From assembly GCA_034440635.1 (NCBI GenBank), contig JAOTON010000210.1, positions 372,001-436,000 of the forward strand: a stretch of 64,000 nucleotides of DNA, read 5' to 3'. Source of the stretch: Lepas anatifera. Lineage: Eukaryota; Arthropoda; Thecostraca; Lepadidae. The notes under the pieces are model-generated. The model worked only from the letters and a program-made list of their open reading frames with translations. It was not told the origin of the DNA and ran no database searches. Positions 12,011 through 24,375 of the stretch are shown here, piece by piece; the first letter of the stretch is position 1; each line of letters starts with the position of its first letter. Made by a program: the position numbers and the translations under genes.

Positions 12011-12345
12011 TGACCGGTATTTAATATGGTTTTCGTCAGCAGAGCTGATGATAAGTGACTAATGATCTGGATTTAGAAAGCCGAGACGTGCTACTTCTTC
12101 TGAAATATGATCGTGTTTTTTTTCTTTCCAGAGATGATCCTAGCACAGAAGTTAACAATTTTTTAATGCGATTGAGCTGAGTACTTCTACAGGTCCCGTA
12201 AATGGAGATGCAATAACGAATTAAGGAAATTACAAGAGATGGAACAAGCAGCAGTGTGTTTTACATGAATGAGACAGATGTTAAAGTCGGTGCATTTATA
12301 TTTAATGTGATCAATGTGTACCTGGTAAGTGAGGTACATACATAT

Positions 12346-13035
12346 CAGTGGCGGATCCAAGTGGGGCAAAAAGGCAGTTGCCCTCCCCCCGCACGGAAAA
12401 GCTCGGGGCAAACCTATGTTTTTGCCCCCTAAAGCGATCAACCTTCTTTTTCCTCTGACTCCTTTTTAGTTTATAAGCAAGATTTTGGTGCCTTAACTCT
12501 CAACTTCAAACAGAGGGCCTGTTCAATCTCTCAGCACAATTTTGTCAGCAGGCCCTCTAACCCCTCCTTCAGAAAAGAAACATCAGCGCCATAATCACCT
12601 CTAGTTTGTGCTAAGCAAAGGAAACTTAAGCCTTTATACCATGAGAAATAATAGGCTGCTGCTGCCATGCACTTACTGTTTTTCAGCAGTACAACAGCAG
12701 GCCGTCAGCCCGTAAAACCTCTAGGACTAGTTCCCGGGAAGAGGCTGCAGTCCTGTGACGTAGGCGCAACGCGGCCCGCTGATTGGTGCTGACAGATCGA
12801 ACGGGGCCAGAACCAGTTAAGTTCAGTGCAAATATGTGGCTTTGGATTGGACAAAAGTATTTTGAGCGCATATTTTTCACCCCGTGATGTTTTTTCCTTT
12901 TGGCCTCATATACTTAAAATGTTACCGGCAAGTCATATCGCAGGTCGATTTTTCTCCGAGTGACGATTTTTAATTTTTCTTTTCTTTTCGACGTTGGTTT
13001 GCTCCTCCCAAACCAACCGGCTAGATCCGCCACTG
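12346..13035. mobile_element. Non-autonomous hAT-like element, 690 bp
   Basis: The ends are CAGTGGCGGATCCAAG and, reverse-complemented, CAGTGGCGGATCTAGC, so 13 of the first 14 bases match. The flanks atacatat (12,338-12,345) and gtacatat (13,036-13,043) form an 8-bp duplication with one mismatch. Both hallmarks fit hAT-type transposition. The interior has no transposase. It carries a GC-rich piece with ctgattggtgc near 12,780. Confidence 0.75.
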
Positions 13036-13043
13036 GTACATAT

Positions 13044-13738
13044 TCCTATAAACAGCGACATTTTTTACCTCCTTGTTTTCCGAAATGGTGATAGATCCTA
13101 CCCTGACCCGCACTGTTGGGATGTTCCGAAGCATTTTCCGTGTTCCAAGAAGCACAACCTGTGTTTTTATTCCGTTGATTTTTGGGGATTTTACAGAAAA
13201 CTAATTCAAAAGTCTATTAAGTTCACTTTCAAGAGCTGCAATCATAACAGGAAGATATTGTTTTTGACCCGAAATAAGAAACTATGTGTCGTCACAGAAC
13301 TGAATGACGGAAGAATTGTCGGTGTAACGACTCATCTTGTTCGCGAAAATAGACCACATGAGGCAGGACAAGCTCCCACCTTGAAACACCCCACAGGTGT
13401 TGGGAAGTTTCCTAACACCTATTTTTCACACAGATTTTCCGAACACATTTATAAATATCAATTTTTTCTTAAAAATCTGACTCCTAATTTTTTGACATCA
13501 AGCATATGCACCATCTTTCCACCACTGAATAAACACGGCCACCGTAACGCCATGATCAAGGTTTGGGATTTCACTGATTATTAAAGATGCTATTTTGATG
13601 ACGTCACATATTATTAGAAAAGAGGAGATATTTATGTTTTTAGCTATGAAAGTGAGGAATAAATGTTGTTTCCTGATTTTCAGACGTCTTTGTTCATAAA
13701 TTATTATTTTTAGAATTTTGACGAAGTGGTCAATTCCC
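13044..13738. other. Intergenic with a long open frame of no recognisable family
   Basis: A 196-codon frame (12,994-13,584, plus) starts inside the preceding hAT-like element and runs through this AT-rich stretch. The protein has no motif, domain or composition that I recognise, so I treat it as chance. Confidence 0.35.
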
Positions 13739-13905
13739 TTTAACGACGCACCAACTGCTGATGTCATACGGCATCGCTAACTCCACCCTGCTCGGATTTT
13801 TTTCGGGCATCATGTTGCCCTTGTTCAGAAGACCGGCCGGGACTTAGCCGCGAACCTGTAGTTCGGGCGTCGAATGCAATCCGCACTGAGCCACACTCCC
13901 CCGGG
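13739..13905 (-). mobile_element. tRNA-derived SINE, minus strand
   Basis: On the minus strand, a pol III A box (tggctcagtgcgg, from 13,893) and a B-box-like aggttcgcggct (from 13,857) form a tRNA-like head. A body follows that ends cagttggtgcgtcgttaaa at 13,739. The 3' part aligns with the SINEs at 17.6 kb and 48.7 kb. Pol III promoter and shared tail together support a SINE. Confidence 0.7.
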
Positions 13906-16386
13906 TACGTGCACCTACTTATCGGCAGCATTGTCATGGTGAGTGCAAAAATGCTTAGATTCTTACGTAATTTTGCCTCCACTTTTCTCAAGAAGCTTTT
14001 CTGAACATGATGCTTGATGACCTTGATATGATCAGGTCACGCTTTCCGTGCAAAGAAACCTGGCATGATTGTGTGATATTGATCGTTAACTATATTATTT
14101 CAATTATTTCACAAACATGGCCCCAGGATCTACCCGGCCTGAAGCCATATGCCACAAGGTTACATACACTGCATGTGTGCAATTCCATGATGAATTGGCC
14201 AAGCTAAACACCTTACATCACTGATTTTGATGAAATTGTGTCTATGGGGTTTATCTGGGGGATGGAATCACGCCGTGCCATTAAAACTCCGTATGGTAAA
14301 TTGCGCCTCGAGCACTTGGCTGGGGTACAGGGATGGAAAAACCCGCCAATTCGCCAAGCAGGATTGCGACGGAACTTGGCTAGTGAAAATATTTTGTGCG
14401 ACAGATAACGTCTACCAAATCGGAACTCCAGCAGCCGCCGAGAAACCAAAAAAGCTAGCTTTTTCCCTGGGAGTTCCCAGGGAGCCGGGTCCTTACGCTG
14501 CTAAAAACCTCGATACACAGACAGATCCAGGAGGTAAGGGGCCACTTGACACTCCCCCCCACATTCCCATAAACTCTCGCCTCCATCTGAAATGGTCACG
14601 GGCCCCCTGAAATGTGGATGGCGCCACCTAAACTGCCCCTCCCACTCCCAACCCTTCAGTATGCAGGTACCGCGCCCCCACGATCGGTTTTTCCGTACAA
14701 AAAGGCTTCCTCATGGTTCCGATGGCGCCTCAGCTTATACGCTCCTTTTTTCACGCGATCAGAAATCCTAGAGGCCTATGTCACGTTAGACGATTCGATA
14801 GATAAGACTTTCTGGCGAATGAAATAAGTAATCACAATTGTCTAATTAGTAGTCACGTTCCTTTGCTGTTTTTCTGCGCCAGTACTGCGGAGTTCAATGA
14901 CCCCAGACAGTGTGGATGGGACAGTGAGAATCGGCGACAGCGGCCTTGGGCGACAGCCAGATTTTCCGGATATAAAGGGCCCGGCCAGTCCCGACGGCAA
15001 ATCTGAACCATTGAAATCCCTATTCACCAGGGCCGCCGCCACGGAATTTGTACGGGGGAAATACCCAGGCTGGTGCTGGCCGGGGGAAGCAAATTTGGAG
15101 CGTATTCGGTACCTGACAGCATTAATAACAATGAATCCAAAAATTTGGGAGGGGGAACGTCCCCCTTGGTTGGCCAACAGGGGGACACTTCCCCGTCCCC
15201 CCGCTTTTAGCGCCCATGATGTTCACTGTCGAAAACAATAGGTATGCTCCAGACTCTCTTATGAAAATCTGAGACCTCTTGGTACCAGACTTTTTCAGAA
15301 AATACCTACTGGCCCCTTGAAAGCTTCCCAAGATAAATGACGTTGAGAAATGTAACAAATACACTTTTATTGCCTCGTCATGGGGCTCCTTCTTTGATAT
15401 GACAATTATGACCCACATGTTACAATCCCTTGCGCCATTTATCTTGGGTAATTTCTGGAAAAACATCTGGCACTAAAAGCTCTTGGATATTCGCCACGAG
15501 GGTCTGGAACATCCTCAACCTCTAGCGGTGTCTGTCAAATTTCCTTCGCATTATGCCGTATGTCGTTTGTAAAGGTATCTTGGTTTGTAAATGCCTATGT
15601 AATTCATCTCTAGTAGGTTGGCATGTGCAAATTGTTTTAGCGTAATGCCAATAATAGCAGAAGACTGGAAAGCACCGCTTTGGGTCCCAGTGTTAAACGG
15701 AACTTGCTAAAAAAAGCTCAAAATAGAATGCGGCATGTTCGCCTTCGTACGTGTAAGTATATCCTATCAACAATAATCTGCGGCCGCACACTGTTAAATG
15801 AAGGAAGATAATGGATGGGAGGACAATTCTAAGTTTACTTACCTGCCCCAAAAAAGGGTAAAAGCTGCCCCAAACTGGTTGTTCTTTCCTAAGGCTACCC
15901 CAATGAGCTCTTGTCAAAACTTGCCATGACGATTCGGCCATGACCCCCAAAGCCCTTCCATTGAAGGGTCCAAACTATCCTCTTGCCTGTTTTCTAGCCA
16001 ACTAGTGTTTGGTAATTGATCAATTGGGAAAATTGCCATCAGTAAAAACTATTTTGATTGCTTTTGACCATTTGCAAGGTATCTCTAATTGTTAGTGAAA
16101 CATTTATTGGCTGCGCCAGATAAATTTGGCCCGTTGACTCTGTCAGTCAGTACTTTCTGTAGGAAGTATACTCAAGTATACTTGACCTATTCTCACATGC
16201 ATGGGCGGCTCGGCTTCCCCCTAAGCAACCTGCTGGATATGCACCTGTTTGGGCAGCATTTGACACTCCTGGTCTTGGAGAGTTGCCATGCTGGAAATTT
16301 TGCCAATCAGACCCAATAACCACTCGACCCAATAATGGGTTACTTGACCCATCTTCGTTCTTAAAGGTGGGAACTCTCAAGACCAG
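13906..16386. other. Intergenic, hAT-like debris, no gene recognised
   Basis: Frames of 111-127 codons occur (14,227-14,610; 14,897-15,241 plus; 14,842-15,177 minus), but they overlap each other on both strands and show no family motif. Around 15,135-15,215 a 'ccaaaaatttgggaggggga' phrase followed by c-rich runs looks like decayed hAT-like terminal sequence. Confidence 0.35.
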
Positions 16387-16387
16387 T

Positions 16388-17139
16388 TTAAAGGGAATAT
16401 GACACCTTCTTAATATGATATGAACTGAGAAATCCATGTGATACAACATGCCAAGACACCACTTGATCACCATTTCATTTGTTCAAGGTTTTACTGTTTG
16501 CAAAAAAATGAAGAAATTTTTTCCTGTTGACCCTATCCTCCTTGGTCATGTTTACACTTTATGACACAATCTTAGGCAAGTTACCAATGTTATGCTGAAT
16601 TCTGCTAAACGTGCTGAAGGAACAAAGTTTTCTTTTTTGGTCATCTTTAAAACCCACATGCTAAACACTCTATTGGTACTCGATTGTACATGGGTATATA
16701 TAACTTGATTATTGACTGTGTTTAAGCTCAAAATATGTTTAAATATTAAAAAAAGAGAAGAAATGATATATGTTGCTCTGGTTCCTAATGGTAAACTCTT
16801 CTGGCCAAACACATTTGCTTGTATTCATCTTCATTATTGGCAGAAATCAAACAGGTAAATAGCATTGCCAGCTCATGGGCCAATTTGATATCACAATGAT
16901 TTGGATATTTTCATTACTAACAGAGGAAAATTAACTCAAGCAAAATGTAGCAAAATATTAGTTTTATCAATGCCATATAACCCTGGCAGTTGATGCATGG
17001 TTAAGCCCCAACAATTATTTTTATTGAAATATCACTCTTATCATTTTTTCAGATGTAGGCCAAATCCATTATTTTCAGCATAGATTGTCCCTGGAAGCAC
17101 TAAAATTTTAAATAGTTTCAAGGTGTCATCTTCTTTTAG
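16388..17139. mobile_element. MITE, about 750 bp, aaagggaatatgacacctt family
   Basis: The left end taaagggaatatgacacctt is matched in inverted orientation by the right end, which reverse-complemented reads taaaagaagatgacacctt. The interior is AT-rich without coding capacity. The termini resemble those of the MITEs at 5.1 kb and 10.9 kb. The target-site duplication is not clear. Confidence 0.45.
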
Positions 17140-17617
17140 AAAAAAAAAAACTCAACAGGCCACTAGGAAATAAAATGGGCTGCCAGTGTCGTGGTTTAGC
17201 TGTAAGTTGTAAAATTTTGAGAAGCTTCACTTGAATAATGAAACCAGTGGTTGAATTTCCTTGGAATATTTGTTTCAAACTCAGAAAGCTGCTCATTAAA
17301 AATGTGTTTGAAACATATTTCCAAATGTCAGTGAACCATATGTGTAACAAATATAACAGAATATCATTCTTAGTGACTATAACATGCTAAGGAAGTTGGC
17401 TTAACGGGAGTTTTAGATAGATCTACGACCGACTTTCCAAGCTTTGTATGTTGTGCTGTACCAGCATGCAACTTATCCCTAGTGTGACAGTTTTGGTCAT
17501 ATGAATTCTGGTTGGCGACAGTTTTGACATTTTTTCCTCCCCTGCTGGGGTACTATTGACTTTTTGGGAATAAAGTCAATAGCATTTATAATTATGTATA
17601 CATATTTGGAATGGCTG

Positions 17618-17800
17618 CACGGAGGTGGCTTAGTGAGCAGCATACAAAATTCCTAAGCAAATGGTTCCGGGTTCACGTCCCGGCAGAGCCACTGAATAAG
17701 TCGGTCAGGTCCTAAAATCCCTCCTAACAGGGTTCAAGTTGGCTACAACGTATAACCTTGATAGTTGGTACGTCGTTAAAACCCAAGAATTATCATTATT
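17618..17800 (+). mobile_element. tRNA-derived SINE, plus strand
   Basis: An A box (tggcttagtgag at 17,626) and B box (gggttcacgtcc at 17,669-17,680) sit in a tRNA-like head closed by gtggct / agccac. After a body, the element ends agttggtacgtcgttaaaac, then ccaagaattatcattatt. The last 60 bases align with the other two SINEs in the window, while the head differs, so the tail is shared between families. Confidence 0.75.
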
Positions 17801-18392
17801 CTAATGGTTGTAAACTAAGAGAGAATTTTGTACGGTAAAACTTTGGCAAATGAACATTTACGCCATTCAAAATAAAAAAATCAGAATTAAAAAAACATAT
17901 ATGACTATGCTGCCCTTAAACAATCCCATGTTTTTTTACATAATTACAACTCCATTGAAGACCTTTCCGCACAAGAAGCTGCATGTTATACATCATGTTC
18001 GTTCGTTAACTTTTAATTCAATTTGTATGTTTTCTTTTTCATATTTTCAGCACCTGTAAATACATTTCACAGCACAACGTCTAATCGAAGGGAGATACAG
18101 GAACATCTCAAACCAAACCCCTGGTGTTCATTTTGCTGAGTAGGCTGCATTTACATTAGGTTATCCCTTAAACACTTGGTGACCTTGGTCACGTGACCAA
18201 GATCGTGATTGTTGTTTCGTGATCATCTGATTAGAATGTGTTCATAGAGCTAAGACGTGAATGAAGTAGTTTCTTAACTTCATGCTAGCTTACTGAATAG
18301 TTAAACATGCTATCTAACTCTCGCCCTTATAAAGGAGATGCCCCTCACGACTCGCTCCTAACCAGCGTAGATACTGGCTGCAAAAAACAATG
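17801..18392. other. Intergenic, AT-rich, nothing recognised
   Basis: No exon, RNA gene or repeat that I can support. Confidence 0.4.
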
Positions 18393-19341
18393 TAGGGGAG
18401 ACCGGGGCTGGTTGCATCACGGGCTGAATGCATCAGGGGCTGTAACTAAAAAATATTCACTAGATAACAGTTTAAGCCGGCCCACTAGAACCGCGCACGC
18501 GCACTGTCTTTCCGGTGAAGAAACCAGCGAAGGCGGTCGGCCGATACCAGGTGAGGAGGCAAAAACTCCTTTTTGGGATGAAAGTATTTTTTAGTCTGTT
18601 ACATTACGTTTTAAATGAAATACAAGATAACATGCACGCTGGTCATAAGCTTGGCAGGTTAAAGCGTGTTTCTCCAGTCTTCAATTGGGGCAAAGACTTT
18701 TGGCGGGACCTCTTGGCTTGTGCAATATTTGGCGCCACGATTGATTCTGGGCAGGGACGGGGCAAGACGAATCATTTTCGCGGGGCAGGTTGAAACATTG
18801 TTGCAACCTACCCCAGCGCTGAGTTTTGTTTATGGGAAAATTGAATAGTCATAAGGATGTATTATTGCAATAATTATTGGCATGGGCGTCGAAAGTGGGG
18901 GAGGAGCGCGTCACTTTCGAGAAGCAGGTGCTATAACTGTCACCAATGTGACTCTGACTCCGAGTAGGTAAGCTCGGAAGGGTATCCGATGGGAAACGTG
19001 CCTATCAAGGAAACGTGCCTCCGCTGAATGGGAAACGTGCCTACCAATCAAGTGAATCTGACGTATTGTGTTTCTGTGCACTAATTCCTCTCGATGCAAG
19101 CTGCCCCGGGGACTGATGCAACTTACCCCGGTATGGGGGCAGTTTGCATCAGGTGCAGAGCTGATTTCAAAATTGTATTGTGGTAAAATTTATTTGTTTT
19201 TGGGAAAAGATTAACCGTCATTTGGTGGGGAAAAGAACTATATTTTGAATGGTGGTATCCAATTTTGGATAGATCTTGTGGATTATTAGCTACGGAGGTG
19301 AACGAAGTGAAAAATGATTCAACCAGCCCCGGTCTCCCCTA
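18393..19341. mobile_element. MITE with 24-bp TIRs, possibly TA-flanked, 949 bp
   Basis: The left end TAGGGGAGACCGGGGCTGG, then ttgcatc, is matched at the right end in inverted orientation with a single difference over about 24 bases. Both ends carry TA at the border, which allows a TA duplication, as in Tc1/mariner-type elements, but does not prove it. The interior has repeated ggctg..tgcatca words (18,410-18,440; 19,105-19,155), and no transposase. Confidence 0.7.
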
Positions 19342-19541
19342 TTGCCTCTGACGAAAGGCCGTGATTGATGCGAGCTTTTATGAACTTAGCTTGTCAAGTC
19401 ACTTTCCGGGTGAAATATCGAAAGCCTTATATATACTTGTACATGACAAAAAATGTGTCGGTCTTGCTGCTTGTTGCCAGCCGCTTTTGTCGCTATGAGC
19501 CTTCCTAAACTACTGCTTTAGCTGTATGGCGCAGAGTTCCC
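19342..19541. other. Short spacer before the composite repeat
   Basis: No feature recognised. Confidence 0.4.
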
Positions 19542-19947
19542 ATCAGAAGCCGGTGACGAACGAAGTAAGAAACGGCTTCTATTCTGACAGTTTTTCCGGT
19601 CTCGTCGTTGTTGTCAGAAGCCGGTGACGAACGAAGTAAGAATCTGTCAGAAGCCGGTGACGAACGAAGTGAGAAACGGCTTCTATACTGACAGTTTTTC
19701 GTTCTCTGTTGTCCGTAGTAGTAGTAGTAGTAGTAGTTGTTGTCAGAAGCCGGTGACGAACGAAGTAAGAAACGGCTTCTATTCTGACAGTTTTCCGGTC
19801 TCGTCGTGTCTGTCTGTTGTCAGAAGCCGGTGACGAACGAAGTAAGAAACGGCTTCTATTCTGACAGTTTTTCCGGTCTCGTCGTCGTCGTTGTCTGTTG
19901 TCAGAAGCCGGTGACGAACGAAGTAAGAAACGGCTTCTATTCTGACA
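19542..19947 (+). repeat. Six head hairpin repeats (GTCAGAAGCCGGTGAC type)
   Basis: Copies begin at 19,542, 19,613, 19,646, 19,742, 19,819 and 19,900. Full copies are about 48 bases, with GTCAGAAGCCG at the 5' side and CGGCTTCTATTCTGAC at the 3' side. They pair around a loop containing tgacgaacgaagtaag. The second copy lacks its 3' arm. Spacers are short, variable TCG/TTG/TAG runs. A single further copy is at 36,411-36,458. Confidence 0.85.
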
Positions 19948-20370
19948 GTTTTTCCGGTCTCGTCGTCGTCGTTGTCTGTTGTTGTTGTTGTTGTCTGTTC
20001 TGAGCGCTGGTATAAGAGACCTAAAACTTTTGTGGATAGAAGGCACTTCCAAATGAATAAGCACCACGGTTGTCAATTTTCAAAATTTTCAAAATTTTGC
20101 CCAGAATTTTGCATTATGTGATTTTTAACTTTTATTTTTCTATTTTTTGCTAATTCATCTAGACTCTTCAAACTTGCACCCTTTTACATCAGGAAAGTTT
20201 GTAGTTCACACAAAAAGTTGGAAAGAAAAAGCTTTAAATTTAGGGCTCTAAAATAGCTTTTAAACTTTGCACCCTAAATTTGGCATAAAACTCATGGTCT
20301 AAACTACAGGCTCGAAATATCTTAAGCTACAGCAGTTCAGGTTCTGAGTCAAATATCAACTTAAAGGCCG

Positions 20371-20392
20371 GTTTGTGCAGTACTGCACAAAC
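20371..20392. repeat. Perfect 22-bp palindrome, unit 1
   Basis: GTTTGTGCAG, TA-centred, followed by CTGCACAAAC is identical to its own reverse complement. The same site is present in units 2, 3 and 4 at the same relative place. Nearby, TTACGGCTT...AAGCCGTAA (about 20,737-20,770) is a second conserved hairpin. Confidence 0.9.
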
Positions 20393-21574
20393 ATAAAAAC
20401 AAAACAAAAACGGAAATTTAAGGGTCCTTTTTGGCCCATTCCGTAAAGGTCTGCATTTCCCAAAATATCATTCAAACCCTTATATCTTCCGATCTAATTG
20501 ATAAAAATTAGTTCCCATTTCAGATAATAAGAGAGAATAGCCTCCTTTATTATATATTTAGAGATAAAAACTTTTAGGCTGAAACTTTTTATTTTATAGG
20601 CAAAAATAAAATATAAGTTTTTAAAATTTTTATTCTCAGCCCCCTGGTTTCCAGACCATGATAGCTACGGTATTGAACTTAACACGGCTGAATAGAAAAC
20701 TTCGTTGCCGTCATTTTTCTCACTCATACCCCCACTTATCTCTTACGGCTTCCGCGCTATAAGCCGTAAAATGCATTTCAAAGTGGTAATTTTATCAGTT
20801 CATTTTTGCTTCACACCGGGGTTTAGGGTGGTTAGAGTCATTGGAGGGAAATGAAATTTTGCATGCCGCTAGGTAAGAGACATATGTCGACATTCCATCT
20901 GCATATATATCAATGAAACACCAAGTTACCTTTACTAACATGCCGTTTCTCCACGCATCGTTGTAGCAAATCACCACGCGTCACCCCTGCGTCCACGTCG
21001 CGGCAACGCCGGCGATCGGCGCGGCCGTTTCTGTTTATTTATGGTCTGGTAAAAAAGTACCCAACACTACCCATAATGCATCACAAGTAATTAGAGTACC
21101 GTAAAAGTCCGAGTTTACAATAAGAGTATTATGTTTCTGTTTTTGGACCATGGGTGGATCCAGGGAATAAGTAGGCTAGGTGCCCCCCCCACCCTTCTCC
21201 CCCATCCCCTCCCCCAACCCCCAATCGACCATCGGCGCTATCTGAAATTGTAAAGACACGCCTCTCAAGGCGAATGACGCTCCCTGAAATGTCGCTTCCC
21301 ATACGTGGATCCAGGATTGCCTATCGGGGGCGAGGTGGAAGGGGAAACTTCCTGGTGGGCGCTATCTACACCAGGGACGCCACTTTTGGCCGGAAAAATC
21401 TATCAAGTAGGCGCTAAAACCTATCAGTAGACCCCGACACCTGCATCTCGGGGAAAACGACATTTCAGGGCGTGCCATCGAACTTTCCAGGGTTTCCGGG
21501 ACAATTTCAGGGGGCGCTAAGATTCTATGGGGGGCACGTGTCCCCTTTCCCCTTGGATCCGCCTATGTCGTTTC

Positions 21575-24375
21575 GGGGGCGGGGGGGCACGGAGGTGGGG
21601 CGTTACTGGTGTGGGGGTAAGGAGATCGAGCATAATCAGATCCAGGACATCAGCATGGGGGTAAGGGCTAAAGAGTTCGAGCATAGGCGGACCCAGGACA
21701 TCAGTACAGGGGTGGGGCTAGGGAGTTAGAGCATAGGCGGATCCAGGACATTAGTACGGGGATGGGGCTAAGAAGCTCGAGCATTAGCGGATTCAGGACA
21801 TCAGTACGAGGTGGGACTCGGCAGTTCCAGCATAGGCGGATCCAGGACATCAGTAGGGGGTAGGGGCTAAGGAGTTTGAGCATAGGCGGATCCAGGGCAG
21901 TACGGAGGTGGGGCTACGGAGTTCCAGCATAGGCGGAACCAGGACATCGGTACGAGGGTCGGGCTAGGGAGTTAGAGCATAGGCGGATCCAGGACATTAG
22001 TACGGGGATGGGGCTAAGCAGCTGAGCATTAGCGGAATCAGGACATCAGTACGGGGTGAGACTCGGGAGTTCCAGCATAGGCGGATACAGGACATCAGTA
22101 GGGGGGTAGGGGCTACGGAGTTCGAGCATAGGCGGATCCAGGATATTAGTACGGGGATAAAGCTAAGGAGCTCGAGCAGAGGCGGATCTAGGACATCAGT
22201 ACGGCGGTGGGGCTAAGAAGCTCGATCATAAGCGGATTCAGCTGATCAGTACGGGGGTGGGGCTCGGGAGCTCGAGCATAGTCGGATCCAGGACATCAGT
22301 AGGGGGTGGGGGCTAAGTAGTTCGAGCATAGGCGGATCCAGGGCAGTACAGAGGTGGGGCTACATAGTTCGAGCACAGGCGGATCCAGGACATCAGTAAG
22401 GGGGTGGGGTAAGGAGCTCGAGCATAGGCGGATCCAGGACATCAGTGGGGGGGGTAGGGGCGACGGAGTTCGAGCATAGGCGGATCCAAGACATCAGGAA
22501 GTAGGTGGGGTAAGGAGCTCGAGCATAGGCGGATCCAGGACATCAGTAGGGGGTAGGGGCTAAGGAGTTCGCGCATATGCGGATCCAGGACATCAATGCA
22601 GGGGTGTGGCTCCGGAGCCTGAGTAAAGGCGGATCCAGGACATCAGTACGGGGGGTGGGGCTAAGGAGATCGAGCATAGGTGGATCCAGGACATCTGTAC
22701 GGGGGTGGGGCTAAAGAGCTGGAGTATAGGCGGATCCAGGACATCAGTATGGGTGTGGGGCTAAGGAGCTCGAGCAGAGGCGGATCCAGGGCATCAGTAC
22801 GGGGGTGGGGCTAAGGGGTTCGAGTATAGGCGGATAAAGGACATCAGTACAGAGGTGGGGCTAAGGAGCTCAAGCATAAGCGGATCCAGGACATCAGTGG
22901 GGGGGGGGTAGGGGCTACGGAGCTCGAGCATAGGCGGATCCAGGACATCAGTAGGGGGTAGGGGCTAAGGAGTTCGCGCATATGCGGATCCAGGACATCA
23001 GTACGGAGGTGGGGCTAAGAAGTTCGAGCATAGGCGGATCCAGGACATCAGTACGGGGGGTGGGGCTAAGGAGCTCCAGCAAAGGCGGATCCAGGCCTCA
23101 GTACGGGGGTGGGGCTAAGGAGCTCGAGCATAGGCGGATCCAGGACATCAGTACGGTGGTGGGGCTCGGGCGTTCCAGCATAGGCGGATCCAGGACATTA
23201 GTAGGGTGGTAGGGAATAAAAAGTTTGAGTATAGGCAAATCCAGGCCAGTACGGAGGTGAGGCTACGGAGTTCGAGCATAGGCAGATCCAGGACATCAGT
23301 TCGGGGGTGGGGCTAAGGAGCTCGAGCATAGGCGGATCCAGGACATCAGTGCAGGGGTGTGGCTCCGGAGCCTGAGTAAAGGCGGATCCAGGACATCAGT
23401 ACGGGGGTGGGGCTAAGGAGATCGAGCATAGGTGGATCCAGGACATCTGTACGGGGGTGGGGCTAAAGAGCTGGAGTATAGGCGGATCCAGGACATCAGT
23501 ATGGGTGTGGGGCTAAGGAGCTCGAGAAGAGGCGGATCCAGGGCATCAGTACGGGGGTGGGGCTAAGGGGTTCGAGTATAGGCGGATAAAGGACATCAGT
23601 ACAGAGGTGGGGCTAAGGAGCTCAAGCATAAGCGGATCCAGGACATCAGCAGAGGGGTAGGGGCTAAAGAGTTCGGGCATAGGCGGATCCAGGACATCAG
23701 TACGGGGGTGGGGCTAAGGAGCTCGAGCATAAGCGGAGCCAGGATATCAGTACGGGGTTAGAGGCTAAGGGGTTTGAGCATAGGCGGATCCAGCATATCG
23801 GTACGGGGCTGGGGCTAAGAGATCCAGCATAGGCGGATCCAGGACATCTGTACGGAGATGGGGCTAAGAAGCTCGAGCATAGGCGGATCCAGGACATCAG
23901 TATGGGTGTCGGGCTAAGGAACTCGAGCAGGGGCGGATCCAGGACATCAGTACGGGGCCGGGGCTAAGGGGCTGAGTATAGGCGGATCAAAGACATCAGT
24001 ACGGGGGTGGGGCTAAGGAGCTCGAGCATAAGCGGATCCAGGACATCAAGAGGCTAAAGAGTTAAAACAGGTAGGGGCTAAAGAGTTAAAACATAAGCGG
24101 ATCCTGGACATCAGTACGGGAGTGGGGCTAAGGAGCTCGAGCATAAGCGGATTCAGGACATCAGTACGTGGGTGGGGCTCGGGAGCTCGAGCATAGGCTG
24201 ATCCAGGACATCATTAGGGGTAGGGGCTAAGGAGTTCAAGCATAGGCGGGTCCAGGGCAGTATAGAGGTGGGGCTACGGAGTTCGAGCATAGGCAGATCC
24301 AGGACATATGTAAGGGGTTCGGGTAAGGAGCTCGAGCATAGGCGGATCCAGGACATCAGTTCCGTGGTGGGGCTG
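21575..24375. repeat. 50-bp minisatellite array 1, about 55 monomers
   Basis: The consensus monomer is about 50 bp, built from cataggcggatccaggacat, cagtacgggggtggggct and aaggagctcgag. Monomers vary by point changes and 1-3 bp indels. Higher-order structure exists: a block starting near 22,590 (ccggagcctgagtaaagg) recurs near 23,345, about 755 bp on. Frames through the array on either strand are repeat artefacts. Confidence 0.95.

Noticed and set aside
12994..13584. 196-codon frame on the plus strand
   Set aside because: It starts inside an hAT-like element, has no domain or motif, and no splice or codon support.
14842..15466. Overlapping 111-114-codon frames on both strands
   Set aside because: Mutually antisense, with no motif; part covers hAT-like debris.
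19542..19990. Regularly spaced palindromic repeats that look like a CRISPR array
   Set aside because: Spacers are low-complexity TCG/TTG/TAG runs of uneven length, no cas genes are present, and the DNA is animal nuclear sequence.
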